Shown here: positions 49,989 through 60,790 of the stretch, in pieces
Layout of the letters: each line of letters opens with the position of its first letter
Position numbering within the stretch: position 1 is the stretch's first letter
Source of the DNA: Cricetomys ansorgei
Taxonomy: Eukaryota > Chordata > Mammalia > Rodentia > Nesomyidae
Reading direction: 5' to 3'
DNA: 64,000 bases
NCBI GenBank assembly: GCA_026225945.1
Contig: JAMJFZ010001815.1
Location: 17,119,001-17,183,000, forward strand
Notes under the pieces: generated by a model
The model's database searches: none
Seen by the model: only the letters and a program-made list of their open reading frames with translations
What the model was told of the DNA's origin: nothing
Program-made: the position numbers and the translations under genes

Positions 49989-50311
49989 TGTAGAAGTTTA
50001 TTCTTAGCTGTTTAAAATAATCATTTTATGCACTGTTGGGGCAAGGACTACCTAGGGCTTAGTGTTGTTTTGTCTGCATGTGTTGGATTTATGTGGGGAA
50101 TGTTTGATTGCTCAGGACCTGCAAGTGCTATCAGTAGAACACCTGAGTTCTATATCAATAAAAACACCTGAGCTCAGATGCTCAGGGTTCTACTGTCCAG
50201 TATGGCACTGGTCAGGATAGTGGTTCCCTCTGCTGAGATCTGGAAGAGTTTACATCTATGATTATATCTTCATGTCTCTCTTGCTGAGCCACACAGCAGT
50301 TTACTACTACA
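49989..50311 (+). mobile_element. Candidate solo LTR, copy B
   Basis: A TG...CA-bounded block of about 323 bp homologous to 29237-29474. It shares the TTTAAAATAATCATTTTATG-like start, TGGTTCCCTCTGCTGAGATC, CTTGCTGAGCCACACAGCAG and TTTACTACTACA at the end. It has about 85 bp more in the 5' half than copy A. No internal retroviral sequence adjoins it. Confidence 0.55.
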
Positions 50312-50334
50312 GTATTGCATAAAATACTTAGTTA

Positions 50335-50490
50335 TAAGCCAGGTGGTAGAGACACGTGCCTTTAATTCCAGCACTCAAGAGGCAGAGGCAGGTAGATCTC
50401 TGAGTTTGAAACCAGCCTGGTCTACAGTTTGAGTTCCAAGACAGTCAGAGTTACAACAGAGAAATCCTGTCTTGAAAAATCAAGCAAACA
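50335..50490 (+). repeat. B1 SINE, plus strand
   Basis: AGCCAGGTGGTAGAGACACG, GCCTTTAATTCCAGCACTCA, AGAGGCAGAGGCAGGTAGAT, CCAGCCTGGTCTACAGTTTG and CAGAGTTACAACAGAGAAAT, then an A-rich tail that includes a 16-base A-run near 50526. Near full length. Confidence 0.92.
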
Positions 50491-50674
50491 AAAAACGAAA
50501 GAAAAACCTAAGTTACAGAGTTACAAAAAAAAAAAAAAAACAAATCAAACAACAACAACAAAAAACTCAGCTACAGAGGTATCCCACACTAAATATAGGT
50601 ATTCCACTATACTGGAATTTATACTTAATAATCTTTGACTTCTAGAAGGAACATTATATACCCATTATGAAGGG

Positions 50675-50679
<5 letters not shown>

Positions 50680-50744
<65 letters not shown>

Positions 50745-50772
50745 CATATATATTTATATATATGTATATATA
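50680..50772. repeat. (CT)n(TA)n microsatellite
   Basis: About 27 bp of CT followed by about 34 bp of pure TA, then irregular TATA sequence. Confidence 0.95.
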
Positions 50773-51067
50773 AAAAATATAGTTTGTTTTTGTTTTTTAC
50801 ACAGTAGGTTTACATAAAGCTTTTCATACATCCTTAATTTTGGTTAATACTTCCCCTGCCCCAATGTCACTTAAAACTGCCTAATACCAGTATTAATCCT
50901 CTACATTTATATGTTATACACTCTGCTATCCTTTTTTCCTCATGGTCTCTGCTTGCCTCCTATGCCCCCTTTCTCTAGTTTAAACACATCAGTGTATAAA
51001 TTCAAGACCAGGAGCTGCATTTAGCATTTACAAATGATCCTACAAGGGTCACTTTACTTGAAAAACT

Positions 51068-51218
51068 TTGGGGGGGGGTTCCAAACAGAGTTTCTCTCTT
51101 GTAACTCTGGCTGTTCTGGAACTCACTCTGTAGACCAGGCTGGCCTAGAACTCAGAGAGAGATGCCTGCCTCTGCCTCCTGAGTGCTGGGATTAAAGGCA
51201 TGTGTCACCACTGCTCAG
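51068..51218 (-). repeat. B1 SINE, minus strand, with target-site duplication
   Basis: A short T/G tail, GAGTTTCTCTCTTGTAACTC, TGGAACTCACTCTGTAGACC, AGGCTGGCCTAGAACTCAGA and GAGTGCTGGGATTAAAGGCA are a well-kept reversed B1. CTTGAAAAACTTT at 51057-51069 and CTTGGAAAAATTT at 51219-51231 look like an aged target-site duplication. Confidence 0.93.
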
Positions 51219-51587
51219 CTTGGAAAAATTTTTTATGGTTCCATTCATTTTTCTAAAATTCACCAAACATAATTTTACCGTAAATTGAATAAAAGCACTA
51301 CATTTTCGTTAGCCATTCATCAACCGTTGGAAGCATAGTCTGTTTCCTGGCTATTTTGAATAAAGCAACAATGTACAAAAATGTACAAATATTTTGAGCT
51401 ATTGTCCAAAAAACGCAAACATTACTGAGTCTCCCAAAACATTAAGATCTATTGCCACAGTCCTTAGCTGCCTATCAAAATAAGATAGATAGTAAAACCC
51501 TATTGCTGATGAGGCCACACACAGGAATCATAGAACATTGAGATATCAAGCTGGAACTGACCTTCAATATTGGCTTCCTCCTGAAGA
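51219..51587. other. No recognisable feature
   Basis: AT-rich sequence, unassigned. CTGAAG at 51581-51586 precedes the LTR that follows. Confidence 0.4.
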
Positions 51588-52075
51588 TGTTACCTAACCC
51601 AATCCTGGGACCCTTGGGGGCAGAGTTGAGCTGGCGCAGAGTCAAGGACACAGACTCCTGATGTCAGGTAAGCAGCAAAAGCAGATTCATTTATTCCAGG
51701 AAGAGGGAGCCCTTTTAAATACTCGCCCAGCATCCCATTGGCTCTTGGACTGCAGGCTGCTCTTGTGGCTCTTTCCCATTGGCTTGAGTCTTGCCACATC
51801 ATCTGTCTCTGGGCCCATCCGCAGGGTTTTAGGTTGGCTCGAAGAGAAAGTCTTAGCTGCGCATGCGTCAAGGGCGGGCTTATCTCCAGGCATGCCCAGG
51901 AATGTCAGGTCGATCCTATGTGGGAGCCCAGCCACTTATGCATGCTGTGCATGCGCAGTGTCTGGAAAGCCGCTTATATGCACTGTTTGACAAGTTGGCA
52001 TATGCACTGTTTAGTAATAGGCCTTGTTCCTACCACATTGGCTAGCTTTCATAGTGCTAGAAATTTCTTTTTACA
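51588..52075 (-). mobile_element. GC-rich solo LTR of an endogenous retrovirus, minus strand
   Basis: About 488 bp that stands out from its surroundings by G+C and CpG content. Read on the minus strand it starts TGTAAAAAG and ends GGTAACA, the usual TG...CA LTR ends. In order it has GCGCATGC motifs (about 51945 and 51860), two AGCCAATGGG boxes (about 51778 and 51737), GTATTTAAAAGG as a TATA-like box (51711-51722), then AATAAATGAATC as a polyadenylation signal (about 51690-51695) and a C-rich R/U5-like end. This is the architecture of a beta-/ERVK-like LTR. There is no gag, pol or env beside it, so it is a solo LTR. CTGAAG flanks it on both sides (51581-51586 and 52079-52084) but not exactly at the TG/CA ends. 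Several overlapping ORFs of 60-114 codons lie inside and are by-products of its high GC. Confidence 0.72.
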
Positions 52076-52109
52076 CTGCTGAAGGAGAAAAGTCCTTAAC
52101 TATCCTTCT

Positions 52110-52330
52110 AGGCTTTGGACTCCCAAACTGCAATAATGACCTACCTGGCAAGGTATTTCTACCACTGGTATAGTGGATCATTGCTGGGTAATCAACCACT
52201 TTCTGATGGGATTTGAAGCCCACTGCATATGAGAGAACTCCTGCATGGTACAGTAAATCTATTCAAGAACCCATGACTGGGGTCTTTGATTTTATGAGTT
52301 ACGACCTCCCTACCCCTGACAGCTTTCCAG
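52110..52330 (+). mobile_element. Diverged fragment related to the L1/Lx-type 3' UTR at 23500
   Basis: GCAATAATGACCTACCTGGC, GGTAATCAACCACTTTCTGA, GATTTGAAGCCCACTGCATA and AACCCATGACTGGGGTC resemble the 'cctacaacag ... ggcccactccatgagatgg' part of the repeat at 23500-24830 and wider rodent copies I recall. The assignment is by similarity of short blocks only. Confidence 0.45.
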
Positions 52331-52519
52331 AGTCTTTACGTGTGCCTTGCTGTATGTATGTTTCCTCAATGCTAATTGAAGTCTTTCATTATTGCCTGGG
52401 GAAAAGGATCCTATGACTTGGGAAATTTTAGGTCTTAGGAATCCTACTACTGCTATTCTGCTAAATGGGAACAGGTCAAACTATTTTCTAAATACTTATA
52501 TCCATATATCAGTCAGTAA
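52331..52519. other. No recognisable feature
   Basis: Short unassigned gap. Confidence 0.4.
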
Positions 52520-52700
52520 ATTAGTAAGGAAGTAAAAGACATCAAAGTAGGAGTGGGTTTGCTGTGTAGAAGGAAGGTTTCAGCACAGGAACACGGGGAG
52601 AAGTAAAGGTAAAGGAGAAAAAGGGGTGGAAACTCAGTATGTACATATATAAAATTGTCAAAATAATATTAATACTTTCTAAAATACATAATAAATACTG
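52520..52700 (+). mobile_element. Possible L1 3' end fragment
   Basis: A purine-rich stretch leads into CATATATAAAATTGTCAAAA and AT-rich sequence, which resembles an L1 3' terminus. Weak. Confidence 0.4.
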
Positions 52701-55339
52701 TATATGTATATTTGTATTTCTCAGCAATGGTATTTTTTATCTGTATATACTTAATATTGCCATTTTCCTAGAGAATGATAAAAATTATCTCTATAAATAA
52801 TGACTGGTAATATAGTAAATAGATATATAAATATATATAATATATAAATAAACATAGTAAATAATAATTAATATTTATAGAGGTTTAATCAGGCACAAAC
52901 ATCATGGTTAATCACATTTTGTATATTATTAAAATCTTACAATCACATCAAATCAAGTTACTACATATTCAGCACTTTATATGAATCAACACATTTCTAA
53001 TAAAAGATTCAATTAAAATATATTTCCTGGGTCTCTTAAGTGCTATCTATGTACCCCTGCATCATATTCATGAAACATTTAATTTAGTTTAAAATGATGG
53101 TTATTCTTTTGATTCCAAGCTTCCTGGTTTTTGAGAAAAGCATACTTACGAGATCTGAGGAGCATACAAGGAACAGTCCAAAGAAGTCCTGATGTGTCTA
53201 TTGCTGCTGTGTCTATCCACAGCATTCACCACTACTCCATCAAAACTTAATCAAACTGAAGCAAGATGCAATCTCAAATTCCTTCTGAGTACAGTGGAGC
53301 TTCAATCACTATATCAGATCACAGTTGGCAAATGCATAAGACTCTATTGGCCATCCTTAACTAAACCGCAATGAATCAGACTTTTTATTCATCAGTAAAA
53401 GTCACATAAATCAGCCCAATTGGTAATTCCTATAGAAAGACCCAAGGACATAGCAAGAAATCTCAGTAGGGAATGTGGACCTCGAACATGTCCAAGTCCT
53501 TTACCCTAATTTTCTCTCAGAGATGTGGAAAACCAAAAGTACAATTTGGAATTTTTTGGGAAACCAAATATACAATTGATTGAAAGCTATTTGGTGTGTA
53601 TTCACCTATGGGTCCAAAATGAACTACTTCAAATATTTTTGACAAAAGAACTGCATATCGCTAATCAGTTTTACCCTCACTTTTTACACTTGTGGAAAAT
53701 GACGTTTGAAATGTCCAGTTAATAATTGAGCTATCTATAGCAGCTCCATATGGCTGTATATTATCAGACATGATGCCCAGAAATAACTTTTGCATACATA
53801 CATTTTGTCAGTTATTTTTCCTCACCTAAAAAACATTTTTAGTATAAATGCTACTGGCAGTTTCCCAACATGTAAACATAAATTTACAACTTAAAATAGG
53901 TATTTCCATTTATTTTTACTTTTGGGAAGTGAATGCTATTTAGTAAAAGAAGAATATTTAAGCTAAAATTAACAATTCCATATTGTTTTTGCAACAAATA
54001 TTTACTAGGATTTTACTGAATCAAAAATTCCTAACCTGTGGCACGAAATGACGGGATTTAATTTGCATTAAAATATGTTAATCAATTCAACTACCTTTGG
54101 GGTGAATATAGACATTGAATGCAGTTGTTTCCTTCTGCTCCCCACTAATAGATAGGTCAGGAAGCCACGGTTTCTTTCCAGTCCTAAGTTATATCAATTT
54201 AAGAACCAGACAAACATATATCTAATGTCTCTGAAAATATTTTCTTCTATCTACACATCATTGATTCTCAGTAGCAATAAATTTTAATCAACAAAATAAA
54301 TTGTTTTTCTTTGAACACCAATTTTCTATCTGAAGGAACATTTCAATTTTATTTTATTTTTACTCTCAGGCTGATGAATTCTTCCTTATCAAAATATTTG
54401 TCGCAAAGGATACTATTCATTCATGTCATGTACCCTCATGTGCTCCCTTTATAAAATACAGGGCTTGATGTTAACCAATCAAATTCATACCCTGAGCTAC
54501 ATTGTAATGAAAACATTAAATCCACAGCGTAGTTACATTTTCTGACAATCAAGGTGTAGACATAGAGATAAAAAAGATAATGTTTTATGTAAATCTATGT
54601 CTGAGCACAGATTCAATGCCAGTCTCTACTTATTTTGATGGTAAAAGGCACAAATAAAAATTAACATTAGAAAGTATTACAATGTAGAACAATCAGCAGA
54701 CCTTCCTGCCATTAGTAACTATTTCTATAGATCTGTTGAAAAGTTAAAATTCTAACCACATTGAAGATGCCTTACTGAAAATATTTTCTAAAAAATCATG
54801 ATTTTATTGAATCAGACTTTTTTTTTGTATGATATCAGCCAGTCAAAAGAGCTTAGCAGTGAGTAATATAGATCACTCTGGAGCTACTCTAATTTGATCA
54901 ATCAGAGTATAAATGTTAAAAAAGCACTCTTTTCCCTTTCTGAGAAACTAATAATCTGTTTAGAAGAGTTCATCTATTGTGGACTCACATATCAGAATTA
55001 CCTTTAAATTTTAAGACTCAAACAACTGAATTCCTACTTCCAGTTTTGTCATTTAGAAAGTGAAAATACTAAAGGTAACTATGGATGAGGGAATTACTTT
55101 TGCATTCATGTATATGTAAGTACAGATGTGTATATGTGTGAGTGTTTATAAACTCTTCTGAGCCTGTCTCTGCAATCAAGCTGTTTGAAAATTTTAGGTC
55201 TGCACATTATAGCTTTCATTATATCCAAAACAAATGACTGTTTTCAAAAGCCATAGAGTTACGTACTTCTATATGATGGTGATAATGATCGTGCTTATGG
55301 TGGCCATGGTAGTTCAGAGAACAACTTTTTACTTGAGTA
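52701..55339. other. Long AT-rich unassigned stretch
   Basis: About 2.6 kb with no repeat, exon or RNA gene that I can name. Short ORFs only. Confidence 0.4.
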
Positions 55340-55475
55340 TGTGTGATGTGCTGATCACCTTGTGAACTATTTCTCAGCTGCTGCCTCCTTGGATCTTTGC
55401 AACAATAAAGTATGGAGTAAGGCTACCCTCATCCTGTAGATGAAAACAAAAATTCAGTCATGGTAACTTAACAGA
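55340..55475 (-). repeat. Possible MIR fossil, minus strand
   Basis: TGGATCTTTGCAACAATAAA, TACCCTCATCCTGTAGATGA and a 'ggtaacttaacag' block resemble a reversed MIR ('atcctcacaacaacc ... cattttacagatgagg ... gttaagtaacttg'). A second, weaker trace is near 55815-55870. Confidence 0.45.
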
Positions 55476-57639
55476 AAAGCCTTGATAAGAATCTTGCAGA
55501 AAGAAATATCCTAAGCCTGACTAACTCCAGAAAGAGGTATGATCTATGAATGTGACAAGTCTTGTATAGGAGATGAAGATCAAATGAATATTATCAAAGA
55601 AAGCTTTTGAGGACAAAATTCTTGCTATTTCAATAGCCATGGCATTTTGCATTTTCCATAGGTTGAACGTTCACATGAGGATAATGCTTTCCTACTGTGG
55701 AATGTAGGAAGAAAATGAACTACTGTATATGGTGCTTTCGAGAGTGCCTTGCTTGCACTACTTTTTAATTGTGTAGTGTTACATCATTCAATCATCTCTT
55801 TGAGTTTTAATGACCTATTATATAGGTTATGACTATTTATAAAGTCATTTTACAGAGTGGAAAAGTGTTGAACATAGTATTTGACAAACTGTGAATGCTC
55901 AAATAGCATTATCATTATTTTGATTTGCGTTTAGTATTTTGTTGTTGTGGTTGTTGTTGTTGTTGTTCCTATTGTTGTTTTTGTTTTTGTTGTTGTTTTA
56001 TCAATAGACCTTGGATAGACATTTGTTTGTGCTCAGCTTGCTGGTTTTTATTTTCTTCTGTACACTCAGATCCTTTGCTGACACAATCAATAGCTGGAGG
56101 TTAGCATTAGAATACTGAGATAAAGAAACAAATCAATATTACTTTATTTCAAATTGGAAAGTAGCTCCAATTGTCTGACAGTATCAACATATACAAGAGA
56201 GTGATATGACAAAAAACCTAATACCTGGATTAGCAGCATTTCCTAAGCTATGATTTCTTGTTTATTTCTTCTTTTCTTCATTATTTGAAGAAAAGGCTGG
56301 AAAATAATAGCCATCCTCATTATTTAGAAAATGCAAGAAGTCAGACATCTCCATACCAAAATTTCTGTGAAGCAGAGGAAGCTGATTAATCAAAGATTAA
56401 TCATATGAATTACTCCTAATTAAAACTAGTTAGGATTCAGATTCAGACTCATCTTTCATCTGTTCCTTAACAGGAAAATTGTAGTTTTCAATAAGAATAA
56501 GAACATATAGCTTAAACAATTAGCATACTCTCTGGAATTTAAGTGACTACTTATGTTAAATTGACAAAACAATCTACTCTCCTGATGGTAATGAGCCATG
56601 TCCTAGTATAACTAACCTTCTATTTATCGATAATGCTTATTTGGCTCCTGCAGATATTCTACATATTTTGCTTGTCTCAGGAAGGTGGCTATCAGAATAT
56701 ATCCACTTAAGCTGAATTCATCTCATAGTTGCCTCAGCAAATCATAAGAGTCTCAAAAGCACAGAATCTGGACTTGCAAAATGAAAACAACAACAAACTG
56801 AATAGGACAAAACAAACAAACAGAAAAAAAAAAACAAACAAGAAAAAGCTCAAGAAACACGTATAGATGCAGAGACGTGAAGACACAAACATTCACACAC
56901 AGAGAAATCCCCCAAAGACACAAAACTAAAAACCTAAGCAGAGGACCTGCAAGGGAAAAACAAAGCTCAGACAAAACATTATTAATCTCTCTCAATACAG
57001 AGTGGAGAAAGTGTCTCTCTGTTTTATTCCTTTGAAAATGATTCTTATGTAGTTTCTATGTAGCACCACAAAATATATATTTAACTATCATATAATAATG
57101 ATCCCCACAGCAAACTATTTTGAGATAAATAGTGAAATAGTATAAGGTAGTCTCAGCCTCAACCCAACTCATGGTGCCTAGTAAGAGATAGAAGTTATTT
57201 AGTAGTCACCATATTTACCATTCTGTATAAAAGCAGAATTTGTAAAGTTTAATTTCATTTTGACAAATGTTCATTGAAAATTATCATATCTAGTCACAAT
57301 GTGGATTTTTGCCTTTTTTGGTTTTTGTTGTTTTGTTGTTGTTCTGTTGGTTGATTAGTGAGTGTGCTTCTGAAGCTAGAGGTGGAGTGGGTATAAATTA
57401 TGGCAAAGTAGGGAGTGGGAGTCTGCCACTCTATATCTCTGATTCAGAAAGGACCTGCGCTGGTAATTCTGAAGCTGAAATCAGTTGGAAAGATCCAAGA
57501 AAAAAAGTTACTGACACTCTAATAGCCCTGTGGATAACTAGGGTTGACTAGCAATGTGTTCTCATCCATTCTGAGGCTGAATTTTGAGAAATGGTCAGAA
57601 ATGAAAGAAGAATATATGATATATCCCTAATCTCTCCAG
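55476..57639. other. Unassigned stretch with a (TTG)n tract
   Basis: Contains an imperfect TTG/TTTTG run at 55939-56000 and an A/AAC-rich run near 56783-56845. The 80-codon ORF at 57309-57551 starts in T-rich low-complexity sequence and is not recognisable as a gene. Confidence 0.45.
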
Positions 57640-58820
57640 GATTTTTGTCATGAAGGGATGTTGGCTGTTGTCAAAGACATTTTTTGATGAGATTGTCTTA
57701 TGTTTTTTTTTTCCTTCTAATTTGTTTTTATGGTAGTTTATGTTTAATGATTTATGTATATTGAACCATCCCTACATTCCTGAGATGAAGCCTACTTGAT
57801 CATGGTGGATGATCTTTTTGATGTATTCTCAGATTCACTTTGAAAGTATTTTATTTAGAATTTTTACATCCAAGTCATAAGGGAAAATATTCTGTAATAT
57901 CTTTTCTTTGTTGGATCTTTATGTAGTTTGAGTATCATTGTATGTGTGGACTCACAGAATGAATTGAGCAATTTTCTTCTGTTTTTATTCTGTGGGATAA
58001 TATGAAGAGTGTTTTCATTAACTCTTCTTTGAAAATCTGGTAAAATTTTGTGCTAAAACCATCTGGCACTGGACTTTTTTGTTTGGGAGTCTTTTAATTA
58101 CTGTTTCTATCTTACTAGGGTTTATGGTTCTGGGTCTGTCTAAATTGCCTATATTATCTCAATTTAACTTTGGCAAGTATAATGTATCAAGAAAATTATC
58201 CATTTCTTTTAGATTTTCTGACTTGATGAAGCACAGATTTTTAAAGTATGTCCTTATGATTTTCTCCATTTCTTTTGTGTCTGTTGTTATGCTCCCCGTT
58301 TTCAACTCTAATTTTGTTAATTTACATGTTCTCTCTTCACCTTTTAGTTAGTCTGGATAAGGGTTTATCAACCTTATTGATTTTCTCAAAGAAAAAGTTG
58401 TTTCACTGATGGTTTCTATTGCTTTATTGTTGTTGTTCTTTGATTGTTTCTAACTTATTGATTTCAGCACTGAGTGTGATCATTTATTGCAGTCTTCTCC
58501 TTTTGAAAGTGAGCTCTTTCTGTTGTTCCAGAGCTTTCAGGTGTGCTGTTAAGGTACTAGTATGTGATCTTTTTTTTTTTTTTTTTAAACGTAGGCACTT
58601 AGTGCTATGAACTTGTCTCTTACAACTACTTTTATTGTGTCCCACAAGTTTGTGTATGTTTTGTATGCATTTTCATTCAATTCTAAAATGTCTTTAATTT
58701 CTGTCTTTATCCATTTTCATTCAGTAGTGATTTTTTTCAGTTTCTATGAGTTTTTTATTTCTTACTTTTCTAAAGTAAGCTTTCTATTATCTGCTGTTGA
58801 TATCCAATTTTAATGCATGG
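57640..58820 (-). mobile_element. L1 ORF2 fragment, minus strand
   Basis: Plus-strand blocks match reversed rodent L1 ORF2 closely and in order: GGATTTTTGTCATGAAGGGA, TATTGAACCATCCCTACATT, GATGAAGCCTACTTGATCAT, CCATCTGGCACTGGACTTTT, TTGATTTTCTCAAAGAAAAA and GGCACTTAGTGCTATGAACT. This covers the N-terminal reverse-transcriptase region back into the endonuclease-RT linker. Short ORFs on the plus strand (58079-58813) are antisense shadows of it. Many small indels and stops make it nonfunctional. It lacks the 3' half of ORF2 and the 3' UTR at the low-coordinate side. At 58820 it is joined directly to 5' UTR monomers. Confidence 0.85.
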
Positions 58821-59190
58821 TGGAGATAGGGGCAGAAAGAAAAGAGAGACATCAGGAAGTAGTCTGCTACAGAGCAGGGGGTGAGACTGTGTGACTGGAT
58901 TTGTAGGTGAGGAGGGGAAGGTCTTCAGTTAGCCTACCCTGGTCAGAGTGGCCACTGTGCTCCCAGGGAGTATCTGCTGGAGTTGGAAGTTGTAATCAAC
59001 CAATGAATCCAAGGAAGGAAGTTTGGAAGGGGAAGATATGTTAATCCACTGGAGATATTGGGGTCTTGCTGTAAATTGTCTCCTAAATAGCTGGGAGTGA
59101 GACTTGGGGATTGGATTTAGAGACACAGAGGGAGGTGAAGATCTATATTTAGCCTACGTGATCCTCTGGCAAGAGTATAGATTTGTTAAT
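58820..59190 (-). mobile_element. L1 5' UTR tandem monomers, minus strand
   Basis: One unit of about 226-229 bp from 58820, and a second partial unit from CCACTGGAGAT at 59046. Within each unit a block resembling GATTGGATTT...GAGGTGAAGATCT...TTAGCCTAC...TGGTCAGAGT recurs. The same units occur at 3883-4150. Tandem monomers form the internal Pol II promoter of several rodent L1 subfamilies; here ORF1 and the endonuclease part of ORF2 are missing next to them. Confidence 0.65.
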
Positions 59191-59489
59191 TTTATTTTCA
59201 GTTTCCCACAAGGGCTGTATCCAAAGGAAATAATTATATAACTTCTAAAATCATTTATCTCTTCTTACTTTTTGTTAATCACTTGGAAATGAAATGAATA
59301 TCCATCAAGACAGAAATATTTAAATTCAGTAGCCTGTTACCAACTTACTAAACAGAAAGAGGATCAATATAAAAACAGATTAATAATCCAGACGATACTA
59401 TTGGCCTCAATAATAAAAAAACATATTATACTTATAATAGTAATTTGCTGGTAATCAGTAATCTTCAAAACTCTGTTACAGTTGTTGTA
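59191..59489. other. No recognisable feature
   Basis: AT-rich unassigned sequence. Confidence 0.4.
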
Positions 59490-59828
59490 GCCAGGCTGCT
59501 CTCACACAAGAGAAGAGACCAGGATTAGCTCTTTATGCATTTGAAATATATATATAGCATTTAATTGGGTATAGGGTTCCAGATGGTTTGAGTCCATGAT
59601 GGCCAGGGACAATATGATGGCAGAACAACTAAGAGTTCACATCTCCATCAGGAAGCAGAGATTTACCTGGAGAATGACAAGAGGCTTTTGAAACCTCAAG
59701 GCAACGCCTCCAACCCCAAAAACACACCCCATTCCAAAAGGGCCACACCTCCCAATCCTTCCCAAACAGCCACCAACTAGGGAATCAAGTCCATGGGGGA
59801 CATTCTTATTCAATCCACCAACATAATA
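59490..59828 (+). repeat. Rodent interspersed repeat, plus orientation
   Basis: GCATTTAATTGGGTATAGGG, TTTGAGTCCATGATGGCCAG, GGCTTTTGAAACCTCAAGGC, AAAAGGGCCACACCTCCCAA and CCTTCCCAAACAGCCACCAA match a very abundant rodent repeat that I know by sequence but whose official name I will not assert. A relative of the inverted-terminus family is possible. Confidence 0.6.
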
Positions 59829-60407
59829 GCAGTTCCATCCATTTTGTGGACACCAGCCATCTTTATAGTGGATCCGTTTTTTTTTTTTTTTTTTTTCCCT
59901 TTCATCTATTTATTTGACCATTTTAATCTCTTTTTCTCTTATTTTTCTTTAAACCAGATTTCCTTAAGCCTTCCTTCTGTTAATTTGATTCTCAATCCTG
60001 CTCAGTCTCTTTCTAGTTACTACTGTATTTATTAACTCTAAAACATTTTGGATTCTAATTTGTGGCTTTCTTCATAGTCTTTGTTGTATTTTTAATCATT
60101 TAGTTATACATGTATCAACCTTTTTTTTTGTTTTTTAGTATAAGACATGAAAAGAAGTTTTCCTCTGTGTCCTGACTTAAGATTTCTATTCCACTGGATT
60201 CTTTTGTATTTTGTGTTAATCTTCTTAGTTGTAGCATTAATACAATTACCATACTGGATTTTTCCCTTGTTCTTTTTTAATGTGAATAGTTTTATGTAGA
60301 ATTTTCATTTTCTGTAGTAGAGTGTGATTGATTTCTCTAGTCTCCATATAAAGTATATTTGATTTCAGTGCTAGGCTTAGTGATCGTTTCTAATCTACTT
60401 TTGTTTT
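59829..60407. other. T-rich unassigned stretch
   Basis: A 20-base T-run near 59877-59896 and general T-richness. It may be another decayed minus-strand L1 piece, but I cannot match it. Confidence 0.4.
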
Positions 60408-60790
60408 AAAAAATATTTTAATCCATTTTTAATTTATTTTTATTTTTTTGAACTGTACATCCTAAACCCCTCCTCCCCTCTTTCCACTATTCCCAGCACT
60501 CCTATCTCTGTTCTCCCTCAGATCTACCCATCCCCCCCTCCCACCCACCAGCCAATGCCCAAACTCCTGCTTCTCCCTAGGAAAAACTATCCTCCCAAGG
60601 TTACCTCTCAAACAGGGCATGGGTTAACAAGATAGCACAAGACTAGGAACCAGGGTGGACTAAGCAATCCAGCAGAAGCAAAAGGGTCTCAACAACAGGT
60701 AAAAGTTCTAGAGACTCTCCCACTCCAGCCTGTAGGAGGTCTACAAGAACATCAAGCCAGACAGCCATAAGATATATTTAGGAAACCCTT
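60408..60790 (-). mobile_element. L1/Lx-type 3' UTR, minus strand
   Basis: A T/A-rich reversed tail, a C-rich tract (CCCCTCCTCCCCTCTTTCC), CTCCCTAGGAAAAACTATCC, TAGCACAAGACTAGGAACCA, GGTGGACTAAGCAATCCAGC and CCTGTAGGAGGTCTACAAGA. It is homologous to 12115-12705 in block order. Confidence 0.7.

Noticed and set aside
51590..52082. Cluster of overlapping ORFs of 60-114 codons on both strands
   Set aside because: They lie in the GC-rich solo LTR, where stop codons are rarer. No two agree on strand or frame, and none resembles a known protein.
58079..58813. Three consecutive plus-strand ORFs that look like hydrophobic proteins
   Set aside because: They are antisense to a minus-strand L1 ORF2; the hydrophobic look comes from T-rich antisense sequence.
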